Assembly (NCBI RefSeq): GCF_040802235.1
Contig: NC_133165.1
Location: 19,951,623 to 20,015,622, forward strand
Direction of reading: 5' to 3'
Origin: Manis javanica
Taxonomy: Eukaryota; Chordata; Mammalia; Pholidota; Manidae
DNA length: 64,000 nt
Each line of letters begins with the position of its first letter. Position 1 is the stretch's first letter. Under the pieces are notes generated by a model that was not told the origin of the DNA, made no database searches, and saw only the letters and a list, made by a program, of their open reading frames with translations. The position numbers and the translations under genes were made by a program. This document shows, piece by piece, positions 1-10,545 of the stretch.

Positions 1-1390
1 ACTGTCCTCCTTTTCTCTTTAGGTCCCTGTAGTGCATTTTTCTTCACAGGTCTTAGTTGTAGAAATCCAGTTGTTTAGTTAATCTGTCATTTCAAGGAGT
101 ATCCTCTCGGTTTGTAAGTTCAGCAGTTTATTTAGCTAGATGAACGTAAAATATACCTGCTTACACACACTCATACACACACACATGCAAAGCAAAAAAC
201 AGAAAAAAAAAAGAAAAAAATCAGAAGAAAATAGCATGTAGCATCTCAGCTTACATCTTTTAGAAAATAAAGTAGGCACCTGGAGACATTCATAAGCTGA
301 TACCATGTTTTTGGCAATATTAGATGATAAATTTAATGTCCTAAATATATAAATTTTTGCTTTTCTCATTCTGAAATTAAACTGCCTTATGCTTGATTGA
401 TGTGATATAGGACATGATATGTCATATGTGATATGATATATGGTAGATTCTGGAAGATTTCTGGGAGACTTATAATTTTTCATCCCCTTTCCAACAGGAT
501 TCTCTTAACTGACTACCGTCATTCTCTATTTTATGCACAAAATGAAGTTGTTTGTTTATTTGTTTCTTGTTTATTTTCACTGAGAAGCAATAGCATATAA
601 CTGCATCTCTTGTTAGCTGTCATTATCATTTTCAGACTGATAACTTTGTTTCAGCAACACAGGTTCTCCTTTATTGTGGGTAAGAAAAAAGAGTTTCTTT
701 GTTCATCCAACAATCTAATAAATATTCATAGCGTGCTTTCTTTGTGCAAGACCCAATGCAGAGAATATAAAATTGTCTGAGACAGGCTTTACTTTCAGGC
801 AATTCACTAAGTTAGGTTACGTCTTGTCTCTACTCAAGGAAGAGTTCAGGGACTCCTTGTTGTCACCCCATTCCTAATTACAACATTTGGGAGAGAAGAT
901 TTGATAATACAGAGTCTGAAGGAAAGATGATTAGTTAGGAGGCATAGTCTAGTCATGAGGTATTATAGGGACAAATGTGATAATAGAATAAAGAGAAAAA
1001 TAATGTTAGATACATTTAAAAAGACTTGAAAGAACTTAGTAACTGATTGGCTATGTAGGTAAAAATGTAGTGAATATAAAATTTTCCTTTAATTTCTTTA
1101 AAATATACCTGACTTTTTAACCAAAAATTACAATATTATCTTATGGGGTTTTGAAAACAATATGTAATATATATGAAAATTTCAGCGTAAAGGATAGAGT
1201 AGAATAAATAGGAATATACCCCATTGTTACAAAATTGCTGTATAATGTGAAATGAAACAATATTTAAGCATACTGTGAAATTTTAACATTATATATTTGA
1301 ATTTCTATAGCTACCAATACAATGATAAAGTTAACTCAATGAGCTAACAGCTAAAATGTCAATAGGTAAATTAAAATGGCATTCTAAAAA
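1..1390. other. AT-rich DNA without recognised genes
   Basis: AT-rich sequence with no gene or repeat family that I recognise. Short imperfect CA-rich stretches lie near 164-186. Polypyrimidine-AG strings near 10-22 and 37-49 look like splice acceptors, but no open coding frame follows them. Confidence 0.5.
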
Positions 1391-1394
1391 TTAC

Positions 1395-2690
1395 TTAAAT
1401 AAACGAAGGAAAACAGGAAAGGAAAGCCAAAAGTAAAATAGTAGACTTGAAATCCAACAATGTAAATAATTACATTAAATGTTAAAGAAACCCATTGGGT
1501 AAAGAAAACTTTTTCACCAAATGGTGCTAGAACAACTGGATATCCATACAGAAAATATTGAACTTCATTTCCTATTTCATGCCACGCACAAATATTAATT
1601 TGAGGCATATCACAAACCTAAGTGAGAAATCTAAAATCATAAAGATTTTAGAAGAAAAGATATGAAAATACAGATGGGCCATAGAATGCAGTATCAACTA
1701 AATAAAATTGATAAATTATGCTTCATCAAAAACTTCTGCTTATGGAAAGACACTATTAAGAAATGAATAGGCAACCTACAGCCTGGGAGAAAATATTTTC
1801 AGAACTGGTACCTAGGATATACATGAAAATTGTCTTAGTAACAAGACATACAACCCAGTGAAAAAATTAGACAAAATATTGTGGCACACATTCATAAAAT
1901 AAAATATGCAAAGAGTCAATAAACACAGTAAACTGTTTTCAACATTATTATTCATCACAGAAGCCCAAATTAAGGCCACAGTGAGGTTTCATTATATGAC
2001 GACCAGGATGGTAAAAATTTTAAAAACTGATAACACTAAATGTTGACAAGGATGTAGAACACCTTTCATACATTGTTGGTGGGAATGTAACCATTGAGTT
2101 ACCTGGTAGTTCTTATAAAATAAACATGTACCTCCTCTATAACCTGACAATCCCACTCCTAGATATTTACCCAAAAGCAATGAAAAGATATGGCCATAAA
2201 GAAACTTGCATAAGAATGTTCATAACAGCATTATTCATAATAATGCAAAACTGGAAAAAGTCCAGGGGTCCTCAAAAGAAAAGTGGATAAATGTAATATA
2301 TTCATGGGATATTACTCAGCAATAAAAAGTGACTAAAAACTACTGATCCAAGTACAGTATATGTGTAATATATTATACATATATAATATATGTAATAGTG
2401 TGCATAAATTTCAAAATTATGTTGAAAGAAAGAAACCTTATGTGAAAGGGTACATAGCATGTAACTTCATTATAAAGTTCTAGAAGATTTAAAATTAATC
2501 TGTGGTGGGAAACAATCAGCAGTGTCAGTTCTGGAAGTATAAAGGCAGAGAGATTGATGGTGTAAGAACATAAAGCAACTTTTTGAGATTATATTAATGT
2601 TTTATGTCTAGAAGATTCTATATCTAGATAAGATTCACTCAGATGAATACATTTTTCATAGCTCACTTTCAAATGGTCTATTTAAGGTTT
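1395..2690 (+). mobile_element. Ancient L1 fragment (ORF2 3' end and 3'UTR)
   Basis: Decayed LINE-1 DNA. The characteristic end of ORF2 is visible near 2060-2340: the 'ttggtgggaatgtaa' segment, then the 'acccaaaagcaatgaaaaga' type segment, then a region corresponding to the 'WD...NIKK' tail. Stops and indels occur throughout. Divergence is far greater than in the L1s at 8.4 and 16.2 kb, so this is an old L1M-type copy. The left boundary is approximate. Confidence 0.7.
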
Positions 2691-2984
2691 GTACATTTAA
2701 TTATATGTTGAATCAAAGAATACTGTTAAAAAAGCATTAAAACCTAGTTTTTGATTTATAAACTGAAGTCTTTAGGAGGAAGTTTATGAATCTGAAAGCA
2801 TGTGAAAGTTACTTTGAAATTAGTAAATAGTCAAGATGGATAAAGGATTGCCAGATCTAATAAAGCAAGTTATAGCAAAATGTTAGTGGTAGTCATGGTA
2901 ACACTTTCAACTTCTCTGTATGTTTGAAATATTAGAAAACTTTTTAAAGTCAATCAAGATAATGTCAACATTAAAAGAATAAGA

Positions 2985-4860
2985 ACAACTCAGTCATTGC
3001 AGAAAAAAATTTAACAATGTAAAATCTATTCATTAAAAACTGTTAGAAAACTAGGACTAGAAGGGAAATTTTTTAAACTGAAATGTTGCACACACATACA
3101 TGCACAAACTACAGCATAATATACTTAACGGTGTTATTTTAAAGCTTTCCTTTTGAGATAGAGCATAAGACAAAGTTTCTAGTGTAATCAATTTTATTCA
3201 ACACTGTTCTGGATGTCCTAGTGAGCGTAATAGGACAGAAATAATTTCTAAATCAACAGAAATAAAAGGCATGAACATTGGAATTGAAAAAATAGAATAT
3301 GATTATTTGCAGATATGACCCTCTAAATAAAAAAATCCAAAATATGTATTTTATAGTATTTATTTTATAGTAAGTACTTTAGTAAGGTTGCTGACTACAA
3401 CATCACCATGTAAAAATCAATTGCATTTCTATATACCAGTAGAAAGTTAGAAAATCTTAAAAATTTAAATGACAGCATTTTAAGAACAAAAATATCCATT
3501 TCCTTGAAATAAGATGCACAAGACTTAACTGCAGTAAACTACAAAATATTACTGAGGCAAATTAAAAATAATGTAAGTGGAGAGATACACATCGTTTATG
3601 ACTGCAAATTTCAACATTACAAAGATTATCTATTCTCTCCAATCAAGACATGAACAGAACTTCTTGTGAAATTGGAAAACTCATTCTAAAATTTTAGTGG
3701 AATAGCCATGAGGCAAAAACCATCAGTATACTCTTCAGAAAGAAAAACGAGACCAGATGATTTGCTGTATGGGATATCAAGACATTATAAAGCTACAGTA
3801 ATTAAGGAAAAAATATGGACAAATATACCATACATATGACATAACAGGAAAGAAAATGAAACCCTTGTGTTTATGGACATGATATTCAACAAAGAAGGCA
3901 TGAAGAATAGTAAGGAAAGTTCAATATTTTGAATAAATGATTTTGGGAAGTTGGATATACATTTAGAAAAAAATAGAATTTTAACTTTCTGCCTCCCACC
4001 ATGTACAAAAATCACTTTCAAGTAGACTGCAGATCTAAATATGACAGACAAAACAGTAAAGCCTCCAGAGAAGAATATATTTATGATTTAGGCTGTTTCT
4101 TAAACAGTAAATAGAAAGTACTAACCATGTAAGACATGAAATTTTGGATTACATTAAGATTAGTAACTTCATCAAAAAACATTAAGAACATGCAAATTGC
4201 AGAAGTTATTTGCAAAACATGTAACTAATAAAGGGGTTGTATCCGTAATAATGAAGAGCTATAATTCAATAAGAAAAAGAATAGGCAGCACAATAGAAAA
4301 ATGGACCAGAACTTAAACAGGCTTTTGCAAACTAAGATTTTTAATCCATAAACACATGATGACCTCATCAGTCATTAGGAAAATACAATATTAGGATCAC
4401 ATTGTGGTGCCATTACAAATTTATCAAAATGGTTACATTAAAAAAGATGATAAATCAGGCATTTACAAAGACATAGGACAATGGCAACACTCATACTGGG
4501 CTTGTGAGAATGTAAATTGGTGCAACCACTTTGGAAGACTGTTTGTCATTATCTGATAAATTTTGAAATATGCAAAGCCAATGACTCAGCACTTCTACTC
4601 CTAGATATATACCCAAGAAAAATACCTGCACATGTGTGGCTAGAGATGCAAGTAAGAAAATTCACACCAGCATTATTTATAATAGGGAAAAGTCCAAATG
4701 TCCAACTATAATAGAATGAATAAATAATATGTGATAGTCATGTAGTAGAACATTATGCAACAATAAAAGGAATTAACTACAGCTCTATGCAACAATAACA
4801 TGAAGCTCACAAATACAATGTTGAACAAAAGAAGCCAAACACAAAAGAGTACAGACTGTG
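2985..4860 (+). mobile_element. Ancient L1 fragment (reverse transcriptase to 3' end)
   Basis: A second old L1, starting inside the reverse transcriptase region near 2985-3065 (recognisable 'agaaaactaggactagaagg' stretch). It continues through 'ctgttctggatgtcctag' near 3208 and on to the ORF2 end near 4500-4800. One open stretch at 4517-4711 preserves the C-terminal reading with 'YPRKIPAHVWLEMQVRKF'. It is heavily mutated with no intact ORF. It lies in tandem with the fragment at 1395 and is probably a separate insertion, because the ORF2 3' end occurs twice. Confidence 0.7.
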
Positions 4861-5027
4861 GGCATTTATATGGCTTTCAAAGAAAGGCCATTTCTGAGGT
4901 CCTGCTCCATTCCTGGCCACCTTCCAGTGACTGCCCATGTGAACACTAGAGGACCCTTCAACTCCAGAGTTCTCCAGTGAATGAAGTGAGGCCGTGGTGG
5001 TGACTGTCACCCAGCTTCTCCTTTTAC

Positions 5028-5225
5028 TTCAGGGTTTCTTGAACTCAGCACTATTGACATTTTAAGCTGGATAATTCTTTGTGGTAGGGGCTTTCCTATG
5101 TGTTATAGGGTATTTACAGTATCCTTGACCTCTACCCATTAGATGCCAGTATATCTCCACATGTTGCTAAATATATCCTGGGGTGTAAAATCTTCCCCAG
5201 TTGGGACTCATGGTGCATTCCTGGC
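5028..5225 (+). mobile_element. MER5-like DNA transposon remnant (hAT-Charlie type)
   Basis: The order of landmarks matches my recall of MER5A: 'actcagcactattgacattt', 'ctggataattctttgt', 'cctctacccattagatgcca', and a closing 'gggactcatgg'-like inverted end. MER5 is a non-autonomous, mammal-wide hAT family with no coding capacity. No target duplication was confirmed. Confidence 0.75.
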
Positions 5226-5640
5226 CCCTTAAGGCCCCACAGGTATTGATTATGAAAACATTCCCCAATAAACATAATGCACACAAATCACTGGATTTGT
5301 GGCATGCCCAGTGAGTTCTTTTCATTCAATAAACCATTTTTACATGTGTTTATTTATTGGTAAGTTGTACTACATGATTATACATTATGCATTATAGAAT
5401 ATAACTATAGAACATAAATAAGCAGAGAGAAAATAAATGTAATTAGTAGTTCTAGCATTTTCCCCTGCTCCCCAAAAAGAATGTTCATTGATGCCTCCTA
5501 GAAAGCTTAAGCCCTCCAGGAGGGACCAGTGCCTGGGAAGTGTGAGGGAACAGCATAAGGAATGTAGAAGATTTAGTCTTACATCTCTGAGTGACCCTCT
5601 GAGCCAAAGAAAAAAATGATAGATTAGTTACAATAAAAAT
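5226..5640. other. Unassigned AT-rich spacer
   Basis: No gene, RNA or repeat family recognised between the MER5-like element and the following old L1. Confidence 0.4.
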
Positions 5641-6247
5641 GTTAGGAGAAGCAGGTACATGAAAAGGTGCCCAACAGCATTAAACATCAGGGAAACACAA
5701 ATCAAAGCCACAATGAGAAATGACCTCACACCTGTTAGGATGGCTTGTATCAAAAAGAAGAGAACTAACAAGTTTGGCTAGGATGTTGACAGGAAGAAAT
5801 GGGAACCCTTGTGCACTATTGGTAGGAATATAAATTGGTGTAGCCAAGATATTAAAACAACTTAACTGTATCAATGGATGAATGGATAAAGAAAGTGTCA
5901 CACACACACACACACTGAAATATTCATCCACAAAAAAAGGAAGGAAATCTTGCCATTTGCAACAACATGGATGATTCTTGAGGGCATTATGCCAAGTGAA
6001 ATAAATCAGATAGAGAAAGACAAATTCCATATTATCTCACTTATCTGTGGACTCTAAAAAAACTGAGTTGATAGATACAGAGAACAGATTGGTGGTTACC
6101 AGAGACAGGGGGTGGGGAGTAGGCAAAATGATTGAAGGGGGTCAAAAAGTACAAACTTCCAGTTAAAAAAAAGTTGTGGGGATGTAATGTACAATACGGT
6201 GACTATAGTTAATACATATTACATATTAAAAGAGTAAATCTTAAAAG

Positions 6248-6251
6248 TTCT
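6248..6251. repeat. Target-site duplication, left copy (TTCT)
   Basis: Left 4-bp copy of the duplication flanking the solo LTR. The right copy is at 6699-6702. Collapsing them restores the interrupted L1 3'UTR. Confidence 0.8.
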
Positions 6252-6698
6252 TGTTGCAGGAACCACGGGAACTATGAGCAAGGAGTCCGGACACTGAGAC
6301 ACTTGGCGAGAAGCAGCATTCGGCACTGGCTCAGCGGATTACTATCCAAAGGTTGAGCTCTGAGCGTAGCAGGGCCATGCTTTTTATACATTCACTACAA
6401 GGTTAGAGGGGAGTCAGCCCCAGGGAATTTGCAGTGGGAGCTATTAGGTCACTATAGGTGTAGCCAGGATGCTAGTTATATTTTAACCTATCTCTGTAAA
6501 GGTTACCTGGATACTCTACTATAAACTAATGGGCTTCCATGACTATGATCAGCAAGCTGTTCCATATCACTGGGTCCTTGGTGGGGGGCGGGGGGTACAC
6601 TGTTACATTGTTTCAACCACAAGCACCCAAGCACACTGTGATTCTTCTACATTCCTGAAGCCTCAAGAAAAACTTTGTCTCCTTGGCTCCCTACCACA
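6252..6698 (-). mobile_element. Solo ERV LTR with 4-bp target duplication
   Basis: 447-bp LTR bounded by TG and CA. It is flanked by a perfect 4-bp duplication, TTCT (6248-6251 and 6699-6702). Orientation follows from a minus-strand TATA box ('tataaaaagc', near 6378-6388) upstream of a CpG-containing R/U5 region. A 4-bp duplication is usual for class I (gammaretrovirus-like) ERVs. No internal ERV sequence remains, so this is a solo LTR left by LTR-LTR recombination. The G-rich run near 6580-6595 lies in U3. The family is not identified. Confidence 0.85.
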
Positions 6699-6865
6699 TT
6701 CTCATTACCAGAAAAAAAAATTATAACTGTATACAGTGGCAGATATTAATTAGTCTTATTATGGTGATCATTTTGCAATATATAGAAATATTGAATCATT
6801 ATGTTGCTCATCTGAAAAAAATATAATGTTACATGTCAACTATACCTCAACTAAAAAAAAACTTT

Positions 6866-7540
6866 CAGGGATGATATGATGATAGGCATAGCAAGATGGA
6901 AAAGTAGTCAGTGTATATCCAGATGACATGTCACTTTAGTAGGTATCAGATAAAAGGGATTTATGACAAAACTAAATAGAAGACCAGGCATGCCTGACTA
7001 TGCCTACAAGCCACCCACTAAAATTCCTATGAAAAAATGCAATGGAAGTTTAAAAGCTGGCCATAGTGGAAAGTGAAGATAAGAGAATACCATGGATCAA
7101 AGTTCAGTGGGAATTTCTATTCATTATATCACTGTTGGATATAATTAATCCGTGAACTTAAAGATAAGTTCTTGAATTTAACAATTCATCCTTTTACCTC
7201 TAAACTGAAACAAGGTCATTACATACTTTTAAGAGCTTATTAATATAGCATCATGCTATACATTAGAGACAAAGGAAAATTATTAGGAATTCACACAGAA
7301 ATCAACAAATAACTTGAATGACTACTTTCCACTGTCCATACATTTCAGAATGAGTAGTAAAAACAAGTGACGTAGAGGTTCTGAATAATGTAAGTAATTA
7401 TGATGAAAATAGGTACTTTTTCTTCTGGATTTCTACTTAAGGCCAAAGTTTTTAACATCTCTTAGGGCTTTTTTTGAGAGAAAAGTGAGCTCCAGGGCAA
7501 TGATCTATAAGTCCTCAGGAAAGAGGTCACTCAAAGATGG
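6866..7540. other. Unassigned AT-rich spacer
   Basis: No coding region, RNA gene or recognised repeat between the old L1 and the MLT1-like LTR. Confidence 0.4.
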
Positions 7541-7959
7541 TGCTAAGGGTTGAACTGTGTCATTTCTCCCAAATTCATATGTTGATTGCCCAACTCCAGT
7601 ACCTCAGAAATGACTGTATTTGGAGATAGGGCCTTTAATGGAGTGATTAAGTTAAAATGAGGTCATTAGGATGGGCCCTAATCCAATCTCACAGGTGCTC
7701 TTATAAAAATAAACAAGGATGCATAAATTAACCTTAACCCTTAACCCTGACCCAGAGTGGTGCACATGGAGCGATAACCATGTGGAGAGGCAGTAAGAGG
7801 GTGGTTATCTGCTAGTCAAGGAGAGAGGCCCCAGAAGACACTGAACCTGCTGACACTTTGATTCTGGACTTCCAGCCTCCAGAACTGGGACACAAGTTTC
7901 TATGGTTTGAGCCCCTGGTCTGAGGTATTTTGTTATGTCAGTCTTGGTAAACTGGCACA
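7541..7959 (+). mobile_element. MLT1-type MaLR solo LTR
   Basis: The sequence follows the MLT1 pattern: a 'ggttgaactgtgtc...' start, 'aaattcatatgttga', 'gtattttggagatagggcc'-like and 'ttaaaatgaggtcattagga' segments. It ends with 'gacttccagcctccagaact' and 'ttttgttatgtcag...actggcacag'. Ancient ERVL-MaLR solo LTR. A short TTAACCC-type run at 7728-7751 lies inside it. Confidence 0.85.
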
Positions 7960-8039
7960 GCTGGGGAGCTCACTACCTCTGTGTTCTCAGCCAATGCACA
8001 AAGCAGGCTCTTCCCTCAAATTCCACAGCAGATTCATAA

Positions 8040-8410
8040 AATATATGATAGAATATTTTTAAAAACTTAGAAACTTGATTAGAACATTTCTTTAGGTAGT
8101 CAAAAGGAAAACAATAACAATATGAATAAGTTTAACTACCTAAAGTTAAAAAAACAGCAAAAACTAATGTTCATTGTAAAAAATTTCTAAGCAAAACTAA
8201 AAGCCAAATAAAACAGGAGAAAAATTTAATCTCCAAAGAGATCTTAAAGCCAACTTTGTGCCAGTAAAATGTAAACTTTAGGTAAATTTGATATATTCCT
8301 AGGAAAATATAACTCACCAATACTAACTAAAAAAAATTGCCTTCAGTGCATTATAACCATTAAGGAAGTTGAATCAACATTTAAAAATCTACCCACAAAG
8401 AATAAATCAG
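8040..8410 (+). mobile_element. Old L1 ORF2 fragment, left half (split by young L1)
   Basis: The segment near 8290-8410 matches the old L1 ORF2 stretch that encodes the linker before the reverse transcriptase ('aaccattaaggaagttgaat', then 'aaaaatctacccacaaag'). The matching continuation starts at 14719, immediately after the inserted L1, showing one older element split in two. The left boundary is uncertain. Confidence 0.65.
8397..8410. repeat. L1 target-site duplication, left copy (14 bp)
   Basis: AAAGAATAAATCAG immediately 5' of the L1. An identical copy is at 14705-14718 after its A-rich tail. A perfect 14-bp duplication is the hallmark of target-primed reverse transcription. Confidence 0.9.
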
Positions 8411-9296
8411 AGGAACCAAGATGGCGGCATGAGTAGGGCAGCAGAAATCTCCTCCCAAAACCATATATATTTTTGAAAGTACAACAAATACAACTATTCC
8501 TAAAAGAGAGACCAGAGGATACAGTACAACAGCCAGGCTACATCTACATCTGTGTGAACTCAGCATCTCACGAAGGGGGTAAGAAACAAGCCATGACCCA
8601 GGGGGGACCTGAACGCTCCCCCCACCCCGGATCCCCGGTGGGAGGAAAGGAGTCAGAGTGGGGAGGGAGTGGAAGTGCAGGACTGCTAAAGAACCAGCCT
8701 TAGTAATCTGCACCGGGAGTGCAGACACACATTGCATGGTGTCCTGCATATTAGGGAAATGGAAAACTAAAATTTGTGAGCAGGTCCTGGCAGTCAGCTC
8801 CCCCGGGACAAAAAAAAAAAAAAAGAAAAAAGCAAGTGCTTTTTGAAAGTCTTAAAGGGACAGGGGCTGCACACTCAGCCCAGCAGGCTGGAAATCCTGA
8901 GGAACTTCAGGCGCCCCAGCCCTCTGGCTAGCAACACAGCTCTGAAGCCCCTCATGGCAATAAGCAGCCTGCCGGTTGTTCTCCCAGCTGGCGCAGCCTC
9001 GCCACAGCAGCTGAGCTGCCAGAGAGCAGCCCCACCCACAGCAAATGCCCAGAGTCCCCTCCTGGCACACAGCCACCCAGGCCAGACTCAGAGGCCACCA
9101 CCAGTGTGCGGCTGTTCATTGCAGGCAGAGGAAGTCGGGGCAAGATGTGAAGGGGAGCCGTTATTGCAGGAGAGCACACATGGCTCACCTGCCTATCCCA
9201 CAGGACTGTGGGCTGCCCTGGAGGCTGCCCCACCCATGGTGGCTCAGGGGATTAACCTGGACACTGCTCCCAGTGTGTGGGTAACTGACACAGGCA
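8411..9296 (+). promoter_or_regulatory. L1 copy 1 5'UTR (internal promoter region)
   Basis: GC-rich 5'UTR with scattered CpGs, starting with an 'aagatggcggc' motif. In active mammalian L1s this position, which resembles a YY1 site, directs correct initiation. An A-run of about 15 lies at 8811-8825. Several open frames cross it on both strands (for example 206 codons at 8843-9463), but they do not keep frame in the related copy at 16.2 kb. I therefore treat them as by-products of GC-rich composition. The region aligns with the 5'UTRs of the other two long L1s. Confidence 0.75.
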
Positions 9297-10232
9297 GTGG
9301 AGAAGGGCAAGAAGACCAGAAAGCAGGAAGGGACTTTGTTCTCCCAGCTGATACATTTGCCACCTGCCTGCGGGGAGGGAGTGGAAAGGCAGCAGAATTT
9401 GGTCCCATCCAGAAATACCCAGAAAACCCCCCAGAGAGGGCCTGGGGAGATAGATATAACTAATTTTCCTGAAAAAGAATTCAAAATAAAGGCCATAACC
9501 ATGCTGATGGACCTTCAGAGAAATATGCACGAACTAAGGGATCAAGTCAGGAGGGAGATTACAGAAATAAAACAATCTCTGGAGGGACTTAAGAGGAGAC
9601 TGTATGAGGTGCAAGAGACTGTTAATGGAATAGAAATCAGAGAATAGGAATACAGAGAAGCTGAGGCAGAGAGAAATAAAAGGGTCTACAGGAATGAAAG
9701 AATATTAGGACAACTGTGTGACCAATCCAAACAGAAAAATATTCATATAATAGGGGTACCAGAAGAAAAAGAGATAGAAAAAGGGGTAGAAAATATCATT
9801 GAGGAAATAATTGCTGAAAACTTCCCCAAACTGGGGGAGGAAATAGTCTCTCAGACCATGGAAGTCCACAGATCTCCCAACACAAGGGACTGAAGGATGA
9901 CAGCACCAAGACACATAATAATCAAAATGGCAAAGATCAAAGACAAGGATAGAGTATTAAAGGTAGCCAAAGAGAGAAAAAAGGTTACCTACAAAGGAAA
10001 ACCCATCAGGCTATCATCAGACTTCTCAACAGAAACCTTACAGAGCAGAAGAGAATGGCATGATACATTTAATGCAATGAAACAGAAGGGCCTCAAACCA
10101 AGAATACTATATCAAGCACGATTATCATTTAAATAGGAAGGAGGGATTAAACAATTCCCAGACAAGCAAAAGTTAAGGGAATTTGCCTCCCACAACCCAC
10201 CTCTACAGGATATATTAGAGGGACTGCTCTAG
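9297..10232 (+). pseudogene. L1 ORF1p pseudogene (copy 1)
   Basis: Encodes a relic of the L1 nucleic-acid chaperone ORF1p, which binds L1 RNA as a trimer. One frame runs the full length of about 312 codons without a frameshift. Nonsense codons interrupt it at 9645-9647 (TAG), 9891-9893 (TGA) and 10134-10136 (TAG), and it reaches the natural TAG at 10230-10232. The first third is a coiled coil ('LMDLQRNMHELRDQVRREI'). The RRM region follows, with 'IIGVPEEKE' and 'IIIKMAKIK', and then the C-terminal domain with 'SDFSTETLQSRREWH', 'PRILYQARLSFK' and 'FPDKQKLREF'. The original start codon is not clear: the frame opens upstream without a good ATG, so the start given is only the edge of the open frame. 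Confidence 0.85.
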
Positions 10233-10545
10233 ATGGAAGCACTCCTAAGGCTAAATAGATGTCACCAGAGAAAATAAAATCACAGCAAAGAAAGCAGACC
10301 AACCAAATACTAACTAAAGGCAAAAAATAAAATCAACTATTCACAAAAGCAGTAAAAGGAAACACAAAAGAGTACAGAATAAAACACCTAATGTATAAAG
10401 AATGGAGGGGGAAGAAAAAGAAGGGAGAGAAATAAAGAATCATCAGACTGTGTTTATAATAGCTTAATAAGTGAGTTAAGTTAGATGGTTAGATAGTAAA
10501 GAAGCTACCATTGAACCTTTGCTAACCACAAATCTAAAGCCTGCA

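Larger units (their letters stand above)
5645..6865 (+). mobile_element. Old L1 3' end, interrupted by a solo LTR
   Basis: L1M-type 3' end. The ORF2 tail is visible from 5660 (typical 'atcagggaaacacaaatcaa'). The 3'UTR at 6110-6250 and 6703-6860 carries the familiar L1MA/MB landmarks: 'acggtgactatagttaa', 'ggtgatcattttgcaatata', 'ttacatgtcaactatacctc' and a poly-A run. A CA microsatellite lies at about 5899-5916. The 3'UTR is split by an ERV LTR at 6252-6698. Removing that LTR and one TTCT copy joins the two halves into a continuous L1 3'UTR. Confidence 0.85.

Noticed and set aside
1-60. Two polypyrimidine-AG strings that look like splice acceptors
   Set aside because: No open coding frame or donor follows in a sensible exon length. 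The motif is common by chance in T-rich DNA.
7728-7751. TTAACCC-type run resembling interstitial telomere repeats
   Set aside because: Only about two seven-base units, not TTAGGG, and it lies within an MLT1-like LTR.
8843-9463. 206-codon open frame on the plus strand, with antisense frames of 74-105 codons
   Set aside because: It lies in an L1 5'UTR. The aligned region of L1 copy 2 is open in a different frame and the protein similarity is not kept, so GC-rich composition explains it.
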